11,737 bases of DNA from Propionibacteriaceae bacterium. Its GTDB lineage: Bacteria; Actinomycetota; Actinomycetes; Propionibacteriales; Propionibacteriaceae. Positions 1 to 8,535 of this stretch are shown piece by piece; the first letter of the stretch is position 1, and each line of letters begins with the position of its first letter. The stretch is from the NCBI GenBank assembly GCA_021323255.1, contig JAJTCL010000052.1:1-11737 (forward strand), given 5' to 3'. A program made the position numbers and the translations under genes. Under the pieces are notes generated by a model that worked only from the letters and a program-made list of their open reading frames with translations, had not been told where the DNA came from and did not search any database.

Positions 1-858
1 TTGGCGCGCGGGTTCCTGCTCGGCGCTACCGCAGGTCGCACCACACTCACAGGCGAGGGTCTACAGCATGCGGACGGCCACTCGCCGTTGCTCGCCAGTA
101 GCAACCCGGCCGTCGTCCACTATGACCCGGCCTTCGGTTACGAGATCGCGCACATCGTCAAAGAGGGGCTGCGACGCATGTACGGCCATGACGATCCCGA
201 CCACCCGGATGGCGAGGACCTGATCTACTACATCACCGTCTACAACGAGCCCGTTACTCAGCCGGGCGCCCCAGAGAACCTTGACGTGGAAGCGCTGCTG
301 CGCGGCATCTACCACTACGCTGCAGCGCCGTTGGAGGGGGATCGGCCACGCGCCCAGATCCTGGCCTCCGGCGTGGCGATGACCGCAGCGCTCAGGGCGC
401 AACGGATGCTCGCTGATGAGTGGGGCGTTGCTGCGGACCTCTGGTCGGTTACCTCGTGGAACGAGCTACGCCGGGACGCTGTCGGTGTGGAGCATTGGAA
501 CCTGACCCACCCGGGCCAGGAACCGCGCTCGCCGTACGTCACGACCGCTTTAGATGGCACACCGGGACCGGTGATCGCGGTCAGCGACTACATGCGTGCT
601 GTCCAAGATCAGATCGCCCCCTGGGTGCGTCACACCTGGTGTTCGCTGGGCACCGACGGCTTCGGCTTCGCCGACACCCGCGCGGCGGCACGCCGTTTCT
701 TCTTGGTCGATGCTGAGTCGATCGTGGTGGCAACGCTGCAGTCTCTTGCCCGGGACGGCCTGTTCGACCGCAACGCAGCTGCGGAGGCTTTCGATCGCTA
801 TTCCCTCGGTGACCCAACAGCGGTTGCTGGCGTTGCCCAGGAAGGCGCTGGCGCATAG
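1..858 (+). CDS. aceE: Pyruvate dehydrogenase E1 component, C-terminal part (5' end outside window)
   Basis: This is the last 285 residues of a homodimeric pyruvate dehydrogenase E1, the thiamine-diphosphate enzyme that decarboxylates pyruvate and acetylates the lipoyl groups of E2 to feed acetyl-CoA production. The frame is open at the left edge, so the first codon here is internal. Sequence support is conservation along the whole AceE C-terminal region: LQHADGHSPLLAS near residue 21, YDPAFGYEIA near 41, YYITVYNEP near 76, the block WSVTSWNELRRD near 147, SDYMRAVQDQI near 196 and LGTDGFGFADTR near 217, ending in VDAESIVVATLQSLARDG. The protein ends in TAG about where family members end, so the C-terminus looks complete. 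The family is usually near 900 residues, so about one third is visible. It converges on the phosphatase gene 90 bp away, with a hairpin between. Identification is very secure. Confidence 0.96.
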   Translation: MARGFLLGATAGRTTLTGEGLQHADGHSPLLASSNPAVVHYDPAFGYEIAHIVKEGLRRMYGHDDPDHPDGEDLIYYITVYNEPVTQPGAPENLDVEALLRGIYHYAAAPLEGDRPRAQILASGVAMTAALRAQRMLADEWGVAADLWSVTSWNELRRDAVGVEHWNLTHPGQEPRSPYVTTALDGTPGPVIAVSDYMRAVQDQIAPWVRHTWCSLGTDGFGFADTRAAARRFFLVDAESIVVATLQSLARDGLFDRNAAAEAFDRYSLGDPTAVAGVAQEGAGA

Positions 859-882
859 GGCGGCTGCGATTCCAGGCAAGAA

Positions 883-938
883 AAGTGGTCAGCTACAACA
901 TGAAACTCAACGGGAGTCGGGGTGTTATCTGACCACTT
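883..938 (-). terminator. Long inverted repeat between convergent genes, probable terminator
   Basis: A perfect 10-bp inverted repeat, AAGTGGTCAG at 883-892 and CTGACCACTT at 929-938, lies between the converging stops of aceE (858) and the phosphatase gene (948). The 36-nt interior contains further pairing: AACA 897-900 with TGTT 923-926, and ACTC 905-908 with GAGT 914-917. The RNA can therefore fold into one long interrupted hairpin. On the minus strand the right arm runs into a T-rich stretch (CACTTTTCTTG), which favours termination of the phosphatase transcript. On the plus strand only a short CTT follows, so any effect on aceE is weaker. Position and structure fit a bidirectional terminator. 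An operator is possible but less likely between two gene ends. Confidence 0.65.
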
Positions 939-947
939 ACGGAGCGC

Positions 948-1712
948 TTAGACCGCTGTCGAGCTCTGGAGCGCGGCCTTGACGTCCTCCACGGCCTGGG
1001 CGTTGCCTGCGATCTGCCACCGGTTCCTCTTCAGCTCGAGCTCATCGGCAACCCCACCGGCGCCGATGACAAGTGCCGCGCCTGGGTACCAATCCCAGCC
1101 ATTCAGATTCGCCTGGAGGAATACGCCGAGCCTGCTGCTCGCCACGCCTGCCATGTCAACTGATGCCGACCCGAGGATGCGCACCGTAGCTGCGGTTGCA
1201 ATGACTGACTGCCAGGCCACCACGCGGTGCCGGTCCCCGAAGTGGCGCGGGTGCAGATACGTGGCGATCGAGACATCGGAGAGGGGTTGACTCAGCAGCG
1301 TGGGCACCGGCTCACCGTTCACCGTGGTCGGACTCTCTCGCCCACCCAGCCAAAGCTGATCGATGGCCGGGTAGTAGACCGCTCCCAACAGGGGTCCGTC
1401 GGCGTCCACAAGGCCCAGCGCCGAGCACCAATACGGAATACCGGACAGGAAGTTGTACGTGCCATCGACCGGATCGACATACCAGGTTCTACCGTCGCCG
1501 GCCTTGCGTGCGCCCTCTTCCCCGACCAGCCCGTCATCCGGCCGGCTCTCTGCGAGCCTGCGGGTGATCTGGTCCTCGGCCGCCTGGTCCGCCGCGGACA
1601 CCACGTCTGAGATCGAGGTCTTGTAGCGGGTTTCCAGACCCTGTCTGAGCATCTCGCTGGCCATGGTTCCTGCCTCGCGTACCAGTTCGCCGGCCAGGCT
1701 CACGTCATCCAC
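948..1712 (-). CDS. Inositol monophosphatase family protein
   Basis: A 254-residue protein of the inositol-monophosphatase/fructose-1,6-bisphosphatase-like superfamily, which are Mg-dependent phosphomonoesterases. Visible signatures in order are an N-terminal K-x-D-V-x-A-AD region (residues 31-42), the metal-ligand motif GEEG at 64-67, the signature WYVDPVDGTYNF at 77-88 with D80, D83 and T85, and the C-terminal WD motif at 206-207 followed by PGAALVIGAGG. All expected metal ligands are present and the length is typical. The start is GTG at 1712: an in-frame TAG lies only four codons upstream, and AGGG precedes it at suitable spacing. It is the last gene of the minus-strand run, 104 bp after PEP synthase. 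Which substrate it takes (inositol phosphate, histidinol phosphate, 3'-phosphoadenosine phosphates or another) cannot be told from the sequence, so no symbol is given. Confidence 0.9.
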   Translation of the reverse strand: MDDVSLAGELVREAGTMASEMLRQGLETRYKTSISDVVSAADQAAEDQITRRLAESRPDDGLVGEEGARKAGDGRTWYVDPVDGTYNFLSGIPYWCSALGLVDADGPLLGAVYYPAIDQLWLGGRESPTTVNGEPVPTLLSQPLSDVSIATYLHPRHFGDRHRVVAWQSVIATAATVRILGSASVDMAGVASSRLGVFLQANLNGWDWYPGAALVIGAGGVADELELKRNRWQIAGNAQAVEDVKAALQSSTAV

Positions 1713-1731
1713 CCGCCGACCCTAACGCGCT

Positions 1732-1758
1732 CAGGTGTCGCAGTTGGCGTGTCACCTG
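1732..1758. repeat. Short inverted repeat downstream of PEP synthase
   Basis: CAGGTG at 1732-1737 and CACCTG at 1753-1758 form a 6-bp perfect inverted repeat in the 104-bp gap between the PEP synthase stop and the phosphatase start. An alternative pairing, TCAGG 1731-1735 with CCTGA 1760-1764, overlaps it. There is no T-tract on either side, so a Rho-independent terminator is not supported. It may attenuate read-through from ppsA or be chance in GC-rich DNA. Nothing else is evident in this gap. Confidence 0.25.
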
Positions 1759-1816
1759 GCCTGATGCGCCGCAGCTGACCTTTCTCCGGGTGAGGCCTAG
1801 CGTCTGACAAGCCGAA

Positions 1817-4228
1817 TCAAGAAGCGCCAGCCTGCGGTGCACCGCTGCCAAGCCTGATCCAGGTATCGACCACAGTGTCAGGATTGAGCGAGATGCTGTC
1901 GATGCCCTGCTCGAGCAACCACTCGGCGAGATCGGGATGATCGCTGGGACCCTGGCCGCAGATCCCCACATACTTGCCGCGCGTCTTACAGGCCTTGATC
2001 GCGCTGCTGATCAAGGCCTTCACGGCTGGATCACGTTCGTCAAAGGTGGCGGCTACCAGACTCGAGTCGCGGTCCAGGCCCAACGTGAGCTGAGTCAAGT
2101 CGTTGGATCCGATGGAGAAACCGTCGAAATGATCAAGGAATGAATCGGCGAGCACGGCATTGGACGGAAGCTCGCACATCATGATCACTTCCAGGCCGTT
2201 GTGACCTCGACGAAGTCCGTGCTCGGCCAGCAGATCGACCACACCCTCCGCCTCCGCGACGGTACGGACGAAGGGGATCATGATCTTCACATTCGTCAGA
2301 CCCATGGCGTCACGCACGTGGCGAAGCGCTTCGCACTCCAGCGCAAAACAGTCGGCGAAGTCCGGCGAGAGGTACCGTGCCGCGCCCCGGAAGCCGATCA
2401 TGGGGTTCTCCTCGTGCGGCTCATAGCGATCACCGCCAAGCAAGCTCGCGTACTCGTTGGACTTGAAGTCCGACATACGTACGATCACCGGATGCGGCGC
2501 AAACGCGGCCGCAAGTGTCGCAACTCCTTCAGCCACCCGGCTGACGAAAAAATCCCGCGGCGTCTGGTACGCGGCAGTTGCCTCACTGATCTGGCTCCGG
2601 AGCGGCTCGTCGAGCTCGGCCAATTCGAGCAGCGCCTTGGGATGGATGCCGATCTGATTGTTGATGATGAACTCCAACCTGGCCAGCCCGACGCCGGCGT
2701 TCGGTAGCCGCGAGAATGCGAAGGCCTGGTCCGGCGTCCCGACATTCATCATGATCTTGACATCGATCGGAGGCATGTTCTGCTGCTCGGACTCTTCGAT
2801 GACGAAGTCGAGCAAGCCGGCGTACACATAGCCGGCATCGCCCTCAGCACAGGAGACGGTCACCGGCCGACCGTCATGCAGCTCGCTGGTCGCCCTCCCT
2901 GTGCCGACGACAGCTGGGATTCCCAGCTCGCGCGCGATAATCGCGGCGTGGCAGGTGCGACCACCGCGATTGGTGACGATGGCGGCCGCGCGTTTCATGA
3001 TCGGCTCCCAGTCGGGATCGGTCATATCGGCGACGAGGACTTCACCGGGGCTGAACTGATGCATCTCGGCGACCGAATCCAGCACGCGTACGCTGCCGGC
3101 GCCGATCTTTTGGCCGATGGCGCGTCCTTCTGCGAGCACCGGGCCGCGTTCCCGGATCCGGTAGCGCTGGACACGGGCGGGCTGCCGTGACATCACGGTT
3201 TCCGGCCGTGCCTGGAGGATGTATAGCTTGCCGTCGAGCCCGTCCTTGCCCCATTCGATGTCCATCGGTCGCCCGTAGTGGTCCTCGATGGTCAACGCGT
3301 GGCGCGCCAGCTCGGTGACGTCCGCGTCGCTCAGGGAAAAACGTCGCCGGTCGGCCTGATCAACATCGACGAACTCGGTGGTTCGGCCAACCTCGCTCCG
3401 CGTTGTATAGACCATCTTGGTTGCTTTGCTGCCCACACCACGCTTGAGGATCGCGGGTCTCCCGGCGCGCAGCGCCGGCTTGTAGACATAGAACTCGTCG
3501 GGGTTCACCGCTCCCTGCACAACAGCCTCACCAAGACCGTAGGAAGAGGTGAGGAAGACAGCATCGCTGAAGCCAGACTCGGTATCCATTGTGAACATCA
3601 CCCCGGATGCCCCGATGTCGGATCGCACCATCCGCTGCACACCGGCTGAGAGTGCAACGGCGTCATGGGGAAACTTGTGATGGACCCGATAGGCGATGGC
3701 GCGATCGTTGTAGAGGGATGCAAAGACCTCCTTGATCGCAGCCAGGATGGCATCAATGCCACGGACATTGAGAAATGTCTCCTGCTGACCGGCAAACGAG
3801 GCCTCTGGCAGGTCCTCAGCCGTCGCACTGGACCGCACGGCGAAGGACACCAGGTCACTGGACGCGCTGCCTGAGTCCTCGACGAGCCGGGTGTAGGCAG
3901 CGCGGATGTCGGATTCCAGATTGGCTGGGAACAGCTGCCCGGCGACCGCCTCGCGGATTCTGCGAGCCACTGTTGTGAGCTGCTGTACGTCATCAGTATC
4001 CAGTGCTGCCACTTCGGCGTTGATCATCTCGACCAAGCCGCCTTCGGAGATGAACTGCCGGTAGGCATCCGCGGTGGTGGCGAAGCCGTCCGGTACGCGT
4101 ACGCCCGCTGAGGTGAGATTTCGCACCATCTCGCCCAGCGAGGCGTTCTTGCCGCCCACCTGATCGATATCGGCGAGGCTGAGATCCGCGAACCAGGCGA
4201 TAGTTGGCGTACTCGAGGATGCTGGCAT
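1817..4228 (-). CDS. ppsA: Phosphoenolpyruvate synthase (pyruvate, water dikinase)
   Basis: An 803-residue PEP synthase that converts pyruvate, ATP and water to PEP, AMP and phosphate, the gluconeogenic entry from pyruvate. The N-terminal ATP-grasp (PPDK/PPS nucleotide-binding) domain begins with DQVGGKNASLGEM (22-34) and includes FAVRSSATAEDLPEASFAGQQ (129-149). The swivelling phosphohistidine domain carries TNRGGRTCHAAIIARELG (419-436), with catalytic H427 and the neighbouring T425 that is the regulatory Thr in this family. The C-terminal PEP-utilising TIM barrel shows ENPMIGFRG near 608, ELPSN near 686, SIGSNDLTQLTLGLDRD (705-721) and the catalytic Cys in GICGQGPSD (C757). The open frame extends 77 codons further, but that part overlaps the regulator gene in another frame. 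The ATG at 4228 is preceded by AGGAGA eight bases upstream and starts the conserved region. It lies 14 bp behind the regulator stop, so the two are almost certainly co-transcribed. Confidence 0.96.
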   Translation of the reverse strand: MPASSSTPTIAWFADLSLADIDQVGGKNASLGEMVRNLTSAGVRVPDGFATTADAYRQFISEGGLVEMINAEVAALDTDDVQQLTTVARRIREAVAGQLFPANLESDIRAAYTRLVEDSGSASSDLVSFAVRSSATAEDLPEASFAGQQETFLNVRGIDAILAAIKEVFASLYNDRAIAYRVHHKFPHDAVALSAGVQRMVRSDIGASGVMFTMDTESGFSDAVFLTSSYGLGEAVVQGAVNPDEFYVYKPALRAGRPAILKRGVGSKATKMVYTTRSEVGRTTEFVDVDQADRRRFSLSDADVTELARHALTIEDHYGRPMDIEWGKDGLDGKLYILQARPETVMSRQPARVQRYRIRERGPVLAEGRAIGQKIGAGSVRVLDSVAEMHQFSPGEVLVADMTDPDWEPIMKRAAAIVTNRGGRTCHAAIIARELGIPAVVGTGRATSELHDGRPVTVSCAEGDAGYVYAGLLDFVIEESEQQNMPPIDVKIMMNVGTPDQAFAFSRLPNAGVGLARLEFIINNQIGIHPKALLELAELDEPLRSQISEATAAYQTPRDFFVSRVAEGVATLAAAFAPHPVIVRMSDFKSNEYASLLGGDRYEPHEENPMIGFRGAARYLSPDFADCFALECEALRHVRDAMGLTNVKIMIPFVRTVAEAEGVVDLLAEHGLRRGHNGLEVIMMCELPSNAVLADSFLDHFDGFSIGSNDLTQLTLGLDRDSSLVAATFDERDPAVKALISSAIKACKTRGKYVGICGQGPSDHPDLAEWLLEQGIDSISLNPDTVVDTWIRLGSGAPQAGAS

Positions 4229-4242
4229 GTTCGTTCTCTCCT

Positions 4243-5088
4243 TCACTCTCTGTGGTTCAGGGTCTGCAAGATCACCGTCGACATCTCCTCCACAGACTTG
4301 GTCGAGGAGTTGATCACGGGAAGGCGATGGTTGCGGTACATCGCTTCGGCTTGGCGCAGCTCGTAGCTGCACTGTTCCAGCGAGGCATAACGGGAGTTGG
4401 GCCGCCTTTCGTTGCGGACCTGACTGAGCCGCGCCGCAGTCGTGGTCAGTCCGAAACATCGGTCGCGTAACCCGCGCACTGGACCCGGCAGCTCCGCGCT
4501 CGCGAAGTCTTCATCGACCAGTGGATAGTTGGCGACGAAGATGCCGTGCTGCAAGGCCAGATACATCGTGGTTGGGGTCTTGCCGCAGCGCGAGGGGGCC
4601 ACCAAGATCACGTCTGCCTTTTCCAGTGCTCGCATGCTCTGGCCGTCATCGTGTTCAATCGCATACTCCACCGCAGCCATCCGCGCGTTGTAGCGCTTGA
4701 CGTCACCCATCCCGTGCAACCGTGCTGCGACCCGGATCCCTTTGGCTCCCAGGATCGACTCGACCTGTTCCATGTGCATGCCGAAGAAGTCGATCAACGG
4801 ACACTTGGCACGCAAGAGCTCCTGCCGGACCTCTTCGACTGCGGTAGTGGAGAAAGCCAGGGGGGTCACCCGACCTCGAGCCGCAGCGTCCAAGATCGCC
4901 ACCACCCGCCGCGCCTCCTCGACCGAGGAAATGAACGGAATGAGACGACGGTCGAACCGTAGGTCGGGAAACTGAATCAGCACGGCGTTTCCCATGGTCT
5001 CTGCGCTGATTCCAGTGCTGTCGGAGAGGAAGAAGACCGGCACAGCAGGCGGGGGTCCGGTCTCGAGCTGCTCGTCCTCCTCGGCCAC
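4243..5088 (-). CDS. ppsR: Pyruvate, water dikinase regulatory protein (PSRP, DUF299 family)
   Basis: A 281-residue bifunctional regulator of PEP synthase. Family members inactivate the enzyme by ADP-dependent phosphorylation of a Thr next to the catalytic phosphohistidine, and reactivate it by phosphate-dependent dephosphorylation. The N-terminal VFFLSDSTGISAETMGNA (18-35) and the P-loop-like APSRCGKTPTTMYLALQ (164-180) followed by ANYPL (186-190) are diagnostic. The ALQ-GI-ANYPL context fits the PEP synthase branch rather than the PPDK branch. The start is GTG at 5088, with GGAGGG (complement of 5097-5102) eight bases upstream; a nearby ATG is out of frame. The adjacent downstream gene is the expected target enzyme, which carries the GRTCH substrate motif. 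This pairing makes the assignment strong. Confidence 0.95.
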   Translation of the reverse strand: MAEEDEQLETGPPPAVPVFFLSDSTGISAETMGNAVLIQFPDLRFDRRLIPFISSVEEARRVVAILDAAARGRVTPLAFSTTAVEEVRQELLRAKCPLIDFFGMHMEQVESILGAKGIRVAARLHGMGDVKRYNARMAAVEYAIEHDDGQSMRALEKADVILVAPSRCGKTPTTMYLALQHGIFVANYPLVDEDFASAELPGPVRGLRDRCFGLTTTAARLSQVRNERRPNSRYASLEQCSYELRQAEAMYRNHRLPVINSSTKSVEEMSTVILQTLNHRE

Positions 5089-5117
5089 TAGCCATTCCCT
5101 CCAACGCCTCGCATCAA

Positions 5118-5123
5118 GCTATA
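5118..5123 (-). promoter_or_regulatory. Possible -10 element for the ppsR-ppsA transcript
   Basis: The 128-bp gap between the glycoside hydrolase stop and the ppsR start contains TATAGC on the minus strand at 5123-5118, about 30 bases before the GTG and just ahead of the GGAGGG ribosome binding site. That spacing would leave a leader of some 20 bases. No convincing -35 hexamer lies 16-19 bases upstream, so this is only a candidate. A weak inverted repeat (AGCCG/CGGCT at about 5151-5178) in the same gap has no T-tract. Confidence 0.25.
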
Positions 5124-5216
5124 CCAGCAGCACGATTGGTCTTGTCTGACAGCCGCGGCGACCAGCGGTGGAACGGCTCCCTTTGGGTTTGTCATGCGTC
5201 GAGGCCTGGGCGAGTT

Positions 5217-6290
<1,074 letters not shown>

Positions 6291-6352
6291 GGGGCCACTG
6301 TCCCACAGCCAAGGCGATACCCAGGCAGCTTTGGGGCTCCTAGCCGAGTTCG

Positions 6353-7366
6353 TCAGGCCTTCGCACACCAAGCCAGCAACTTGTCGACCGGCCACGTGTT
6401 GATCACCCGATCGGGATCCAGTCCCAGCTCCTCAGCCCGCTGGCAGCCGTAGATCTGGAACTCCAGCTGCCCCGGCGCATGCGCATCGGTGTCGATGGAA
6501 AACAGACAGTCCATATCCATCGCCATCTTCAGCAGCCTGGTCGGCGGGTCACGTCGCTCAGGGCGTGAATTGATCTCGACAGCCACGTTGAAGGTGCGGC
6601 AAGCCTCGAACACCACTTCAGCGTCGAAGACCGATGGCGGGCGGAGGCCCCGTTCTCCTTGAATGAGCCGACCCGTGCAGTGACCCAAAATGTTGGTCCG
6701 GGGATTGGCGATGCCACCGACCATGCGATGAGTCATGGTCTCCGAATCGGACCGGAGCTTGGAGTGGACGCTCGAAACGACGACGTCAAGTTCTGCCAGC
6801 AGCTGGTCGTCTTGATCAAGACCGCCATCCTCGAGGATGTCGACTTCGATGCCGCGCAGGCAGCGAAACGGCGCCATGGTGTCGTTGAGATCGGCTACCA
6901 CGGAGATTTGCTGGCGTAGCCGATCAGCGCTCAACCCGCGCGCCACCTGCAGCCGCGGTGAATGATCGGTAATAGCGCAATATTCGTGACCGAGTGCCTG
7001 TGCGGTGATCATCATTTCCTCAAGCGGGCTACCACCGTCTGACCACGAGGAGTGACAGTGCAGATCACCCTTCATAGCGGCCCGCATGTTCAGGCCGCCT
7101 TCGACCAGCGGCTGTTGCTCGTCGCGAAGCTTCTGCAGGTATTCGGGCACCTGCCCATCCATTGCTTGCGTGATCACCGTTGCCGTCTTCGGTCCCACCC
7201 CGGACACCTTCGCCCAACTGCGCTGCTCCTGATGATGCCGGCGTTCCTCCTCAGACATCTGTGAGACGACGTCTGCGGCGCCGCGGTAAGCACGCACCCG
7301 ATAGGTATCGGCGCGGGAGCGTTCCAGCAGGTATCCGATCTCCCGCAGAGCCAGTACCGGATTCAC
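6353..7366 (-). CDS. PHP-domain phosphoesterase with PolX-like helix-hairpin-helix N-terminus
   Basis: A 337-residue protein resembling the PHP half of family X DNA polymerases joined to a small DNA-binding-like N-terminus. Residues 1-90 contain LLERSRADTYRVRAYRGAADVV and a helix-hairpin-helix segment KVSGVGPKTATVI (53-65), as in the polymerase X 8-kDa-like region. The PHP domain follows with the full set of metal-ligand motifs: LHCHSSWSDG (102-111), ITDHS (132-136), GIEVDI (172-177, E174), SSVHS (198-202), GHCTGR (228-233), EINSRPERRD (264-273) and DTDAHAPGQL (292-301). No polymerase fingers/palm domain is present, so it is not a complete PolX. Family members are metal-dependent phosphoesterases or nucleases; the exact substrate is unknown. 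The start codon GTG at 7366 overlaps the pirin stop as GTGA, with GGAG just upstream, implying translational coupling. Confidence 0.9.
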   Translation of the reverse strand: MNPVLALREIGYLLERSRADTYRVRAYRGAADVVSQMSEEERRHHQEQRSWAKVSGVGPKTATVITQAMDGQVPEYLQKLRDEQQPLVEGGLNMRAAMKGDLHCHSSWSDGGSPLEEMMITAQALGHEYCAITDHSPRLQVARGLSADRLRQQISVVADLNDTMAPFRCLRGIEVDILEDGGLDQDDQLLAELDVVVSSVHSKLRSDSETMTHRMVGGIANPRTNILGHCTGRLIQGERGLRPPSVFDAEVVFEACRTFNVAVEINSRPERRDPPTRLLKMAMDMDCLFSIDTDAHAPGQLEFQIYGCQRAEELGLDPDRVINTWPVDKLLAWCAKA

Positions 7367-8334
7367 TCTGATCGGCTCCGTCGCGGACGCGGTTTGAGCT
7401 GAACCGTCGGCATCGGCGGCGCCTCCATCACCTTCTCCGAGCGGCTCACAATGGGTGGGAATCGAGGGTGTCGCTCTTCCCAGGCCGACCGGAAGTCCAC
7501 GATCTCCTGATGGCTACGGCCGATGAAATTCCACCACATCACAATGTCCTCGGCGAACGGCTGGCCACCGAGCATGATCACCCGCCCTCCCTGCTCGCTT
7601 CGGAGGTGGAGGTTGCGCCGGTTGAGCCCAAGATAGAGCAGTTGGTCGACTCCGACTGTCGTCGACTCCACGACGACTTCGCCCGAAACTACTAAGACGC
7701 CGTACTCGAATCCCGGCTGAACCTCCAGCACAAGATCGGCACCGGCATCGAGTTGCAGATCAGCGCCACAGAGCCGCGAATAAGCCAGTGCCGGCGACCT
7801 CACATTGGCGATGTCGCCGATCAGCACCTTGCCGCGAACCCCAGGCCAGAGCAGGTCTGGCAGTTCGGTGAAACTCTCGAACGCGGGGGCGAGATCGCGC
7901 ACGGTATCCGGCAGCGCCACCCAAAGTTGCACCCCATGCAGCGTCGGCGGCTTGTCCGGCTGGGAGATCTCACTGTGCACGATGCCGTGACCAGCGGTCA
8001 TGATGTTGAGCTCGCCCGGTCTTACCGTCGCGCGGGAACCGAGACTGTCGCGATGCTCGACCTTGCCGTCGAGCAACCAGGTAACCGTCTGCAAGCCGGT
8101 GTGCGGATGCGCCCAGACCTGCATGCCCGGAGTGCCGCTCACGTCCTCCGGCCCGTAATGATCAAGAAAGCACCATGCGCCGATCATCCGAAGCTGCTTG
8201 TCCGGTAGCGCGCGTGCCACCTCGGTGGTCTTGCCCAGATAGACCCGGCGGGCCGTCAGCAGGAGCTCCTCGGGCCCACCGTCGAGCCGACCCGCACACA
8301 GATACTCCTGTGGTCGCGTATCAAGATCACTCAC
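7363..8334 (-). CDS. Pirin family protein
   Basis: A 323-residue bicupin of the pirin family, non-haem metal proteins. Some bacterial members have quercetin dioxygenase activity, and others bind metabolic enzymes such as pyruvate dehydrogenase E1. The conserved N-terminal cupin contains HPHTGLQTVTWLLDGKVEHRDS (76-97) and ELNIMTAGHGIVHSEIS (108-124), giving the expected metal ligands H76, H78, H120 and E122. The second cupin is more divergent, including QPFAEDIVMWWNFIGRS near residue 257. The open frame extends upstream to 8439, but GTG at 8334 is preceded by AAGGAC at good spacing and begins where family homology begins; an internal ATG at 8361 lacks a Shine-Dalgarno. It is the first gene of the pirin-PHP-GH172 run and diverges from fasR. 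Its biological role cannot be settled from the sequence. Confidence 0.92.
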   Translation of the reverse strand: MSDLDTRPQEYLCAGRLDGGPEELLLTARRVYLGKTTEVARALPDKQLRMIGAWCFLDHYGPEDVSGTPGMQVWAHPHTGLQTVTWLLDGKVEHRDSLGSRATVRPGELNIMTAGHGIVHSEISQPDKPPTLHGVQLWVALPDTVRDLAPAFESFTELPDLLWPGVRGKVLIGDIANVRSPALAYSRLCGADLQLDAGADLVLEVQPGFEYGVLVVSGEVVVESTTVGVDQLLYLGLNRRNLHLRSEQGGRVIMLGGQPFAEDIVMWWNFIGRSHQEIVDFRSAWEERHPRFPPIVSRSEKVMEAPPMPTVQLKPRPRRSRSE

Positions 8335-8426
8335 ACTTTTGTCCTTGCTCTGCTGGCGCATTGCGCGCTCTGTCTGATTGCTCGCTCCGCCCCGCTGCGA
8401 TGTTGCTGGTTGCGGCCGTCTTCGTC

Positions 8427-8465
8427 GGATCTGACGCAACGGAAAGGCGTTGTTCCGTCAGATCC
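8427..8465. promoter_or_regulatory. Long inverted repeat between pirin gene and fasR, candidate operator
   Basis: Left arm GGATCTGACGCAAC at 8427-8440 and right arm GTTCCGTCAGATCC at 8452-8465 pair at 13 of 14 positions around an 11-nt centre (8441-8451). The only mismatch is C8437 against C8455. A second register pairs CAACG 8437-8441 with CGTTG 8448-8452. It lies 82 bp upstream of fasR and 92 bp upstream of the pirin start, in the 213-bp divergent gap. Its right side, CGTTGTTCCGTC, recurs with one change upstream of fabD. I read it as a regulator binding site, most simply autoregulation by FasR. A terminator is unlikely because no T-tract follows and no gene ends here. The rest of the gap shows no further clear element apart from the fasR -10. 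Confidence 0.55.
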
Positions 8466-8535
8466 TGCTGCAGACGGCGGCGCGAACATCGATCCCCGCC
8501 ACTAGCGCTGCAGAGCACGACGACGGTCGGCGGTT

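Noticed and set aside
2201..2707. A 168-codon plus-strand frame inside ppsA.
   Set aside because: Antisense to conserved PEP synthase sequence, with no similarity that I can recognise.
4229..4459. A 77-codon N-terminal extension of PEP synthase (880 residues instead of 803).
   Set aside because: It overlaps the end of the regulator gene in another frame, has no family homology, and ignores the ATG at 4228 with AGGAGA eight bases upstream, where conserved PpsA sequence begins.
6291..6395. A GTG start at 6395 for the GH172 gene.
   Set aside because: A GGTGA-like site precedes it, but it overlaps the PHP coding end and adds residues without family similarity. The alternative is recorded in the gene entry and not excluded.
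8335..8439. Longer pirin reading frame starting at 8439 or at ATG 8361.
   Set aside because: The added residues are Arg/Gln-rich and unlike the family, neither start has a Shine-Dalgarno, and the 8439 start lies inside the inverted repeat. GTG 8334 has AAGGAC at good spacing.
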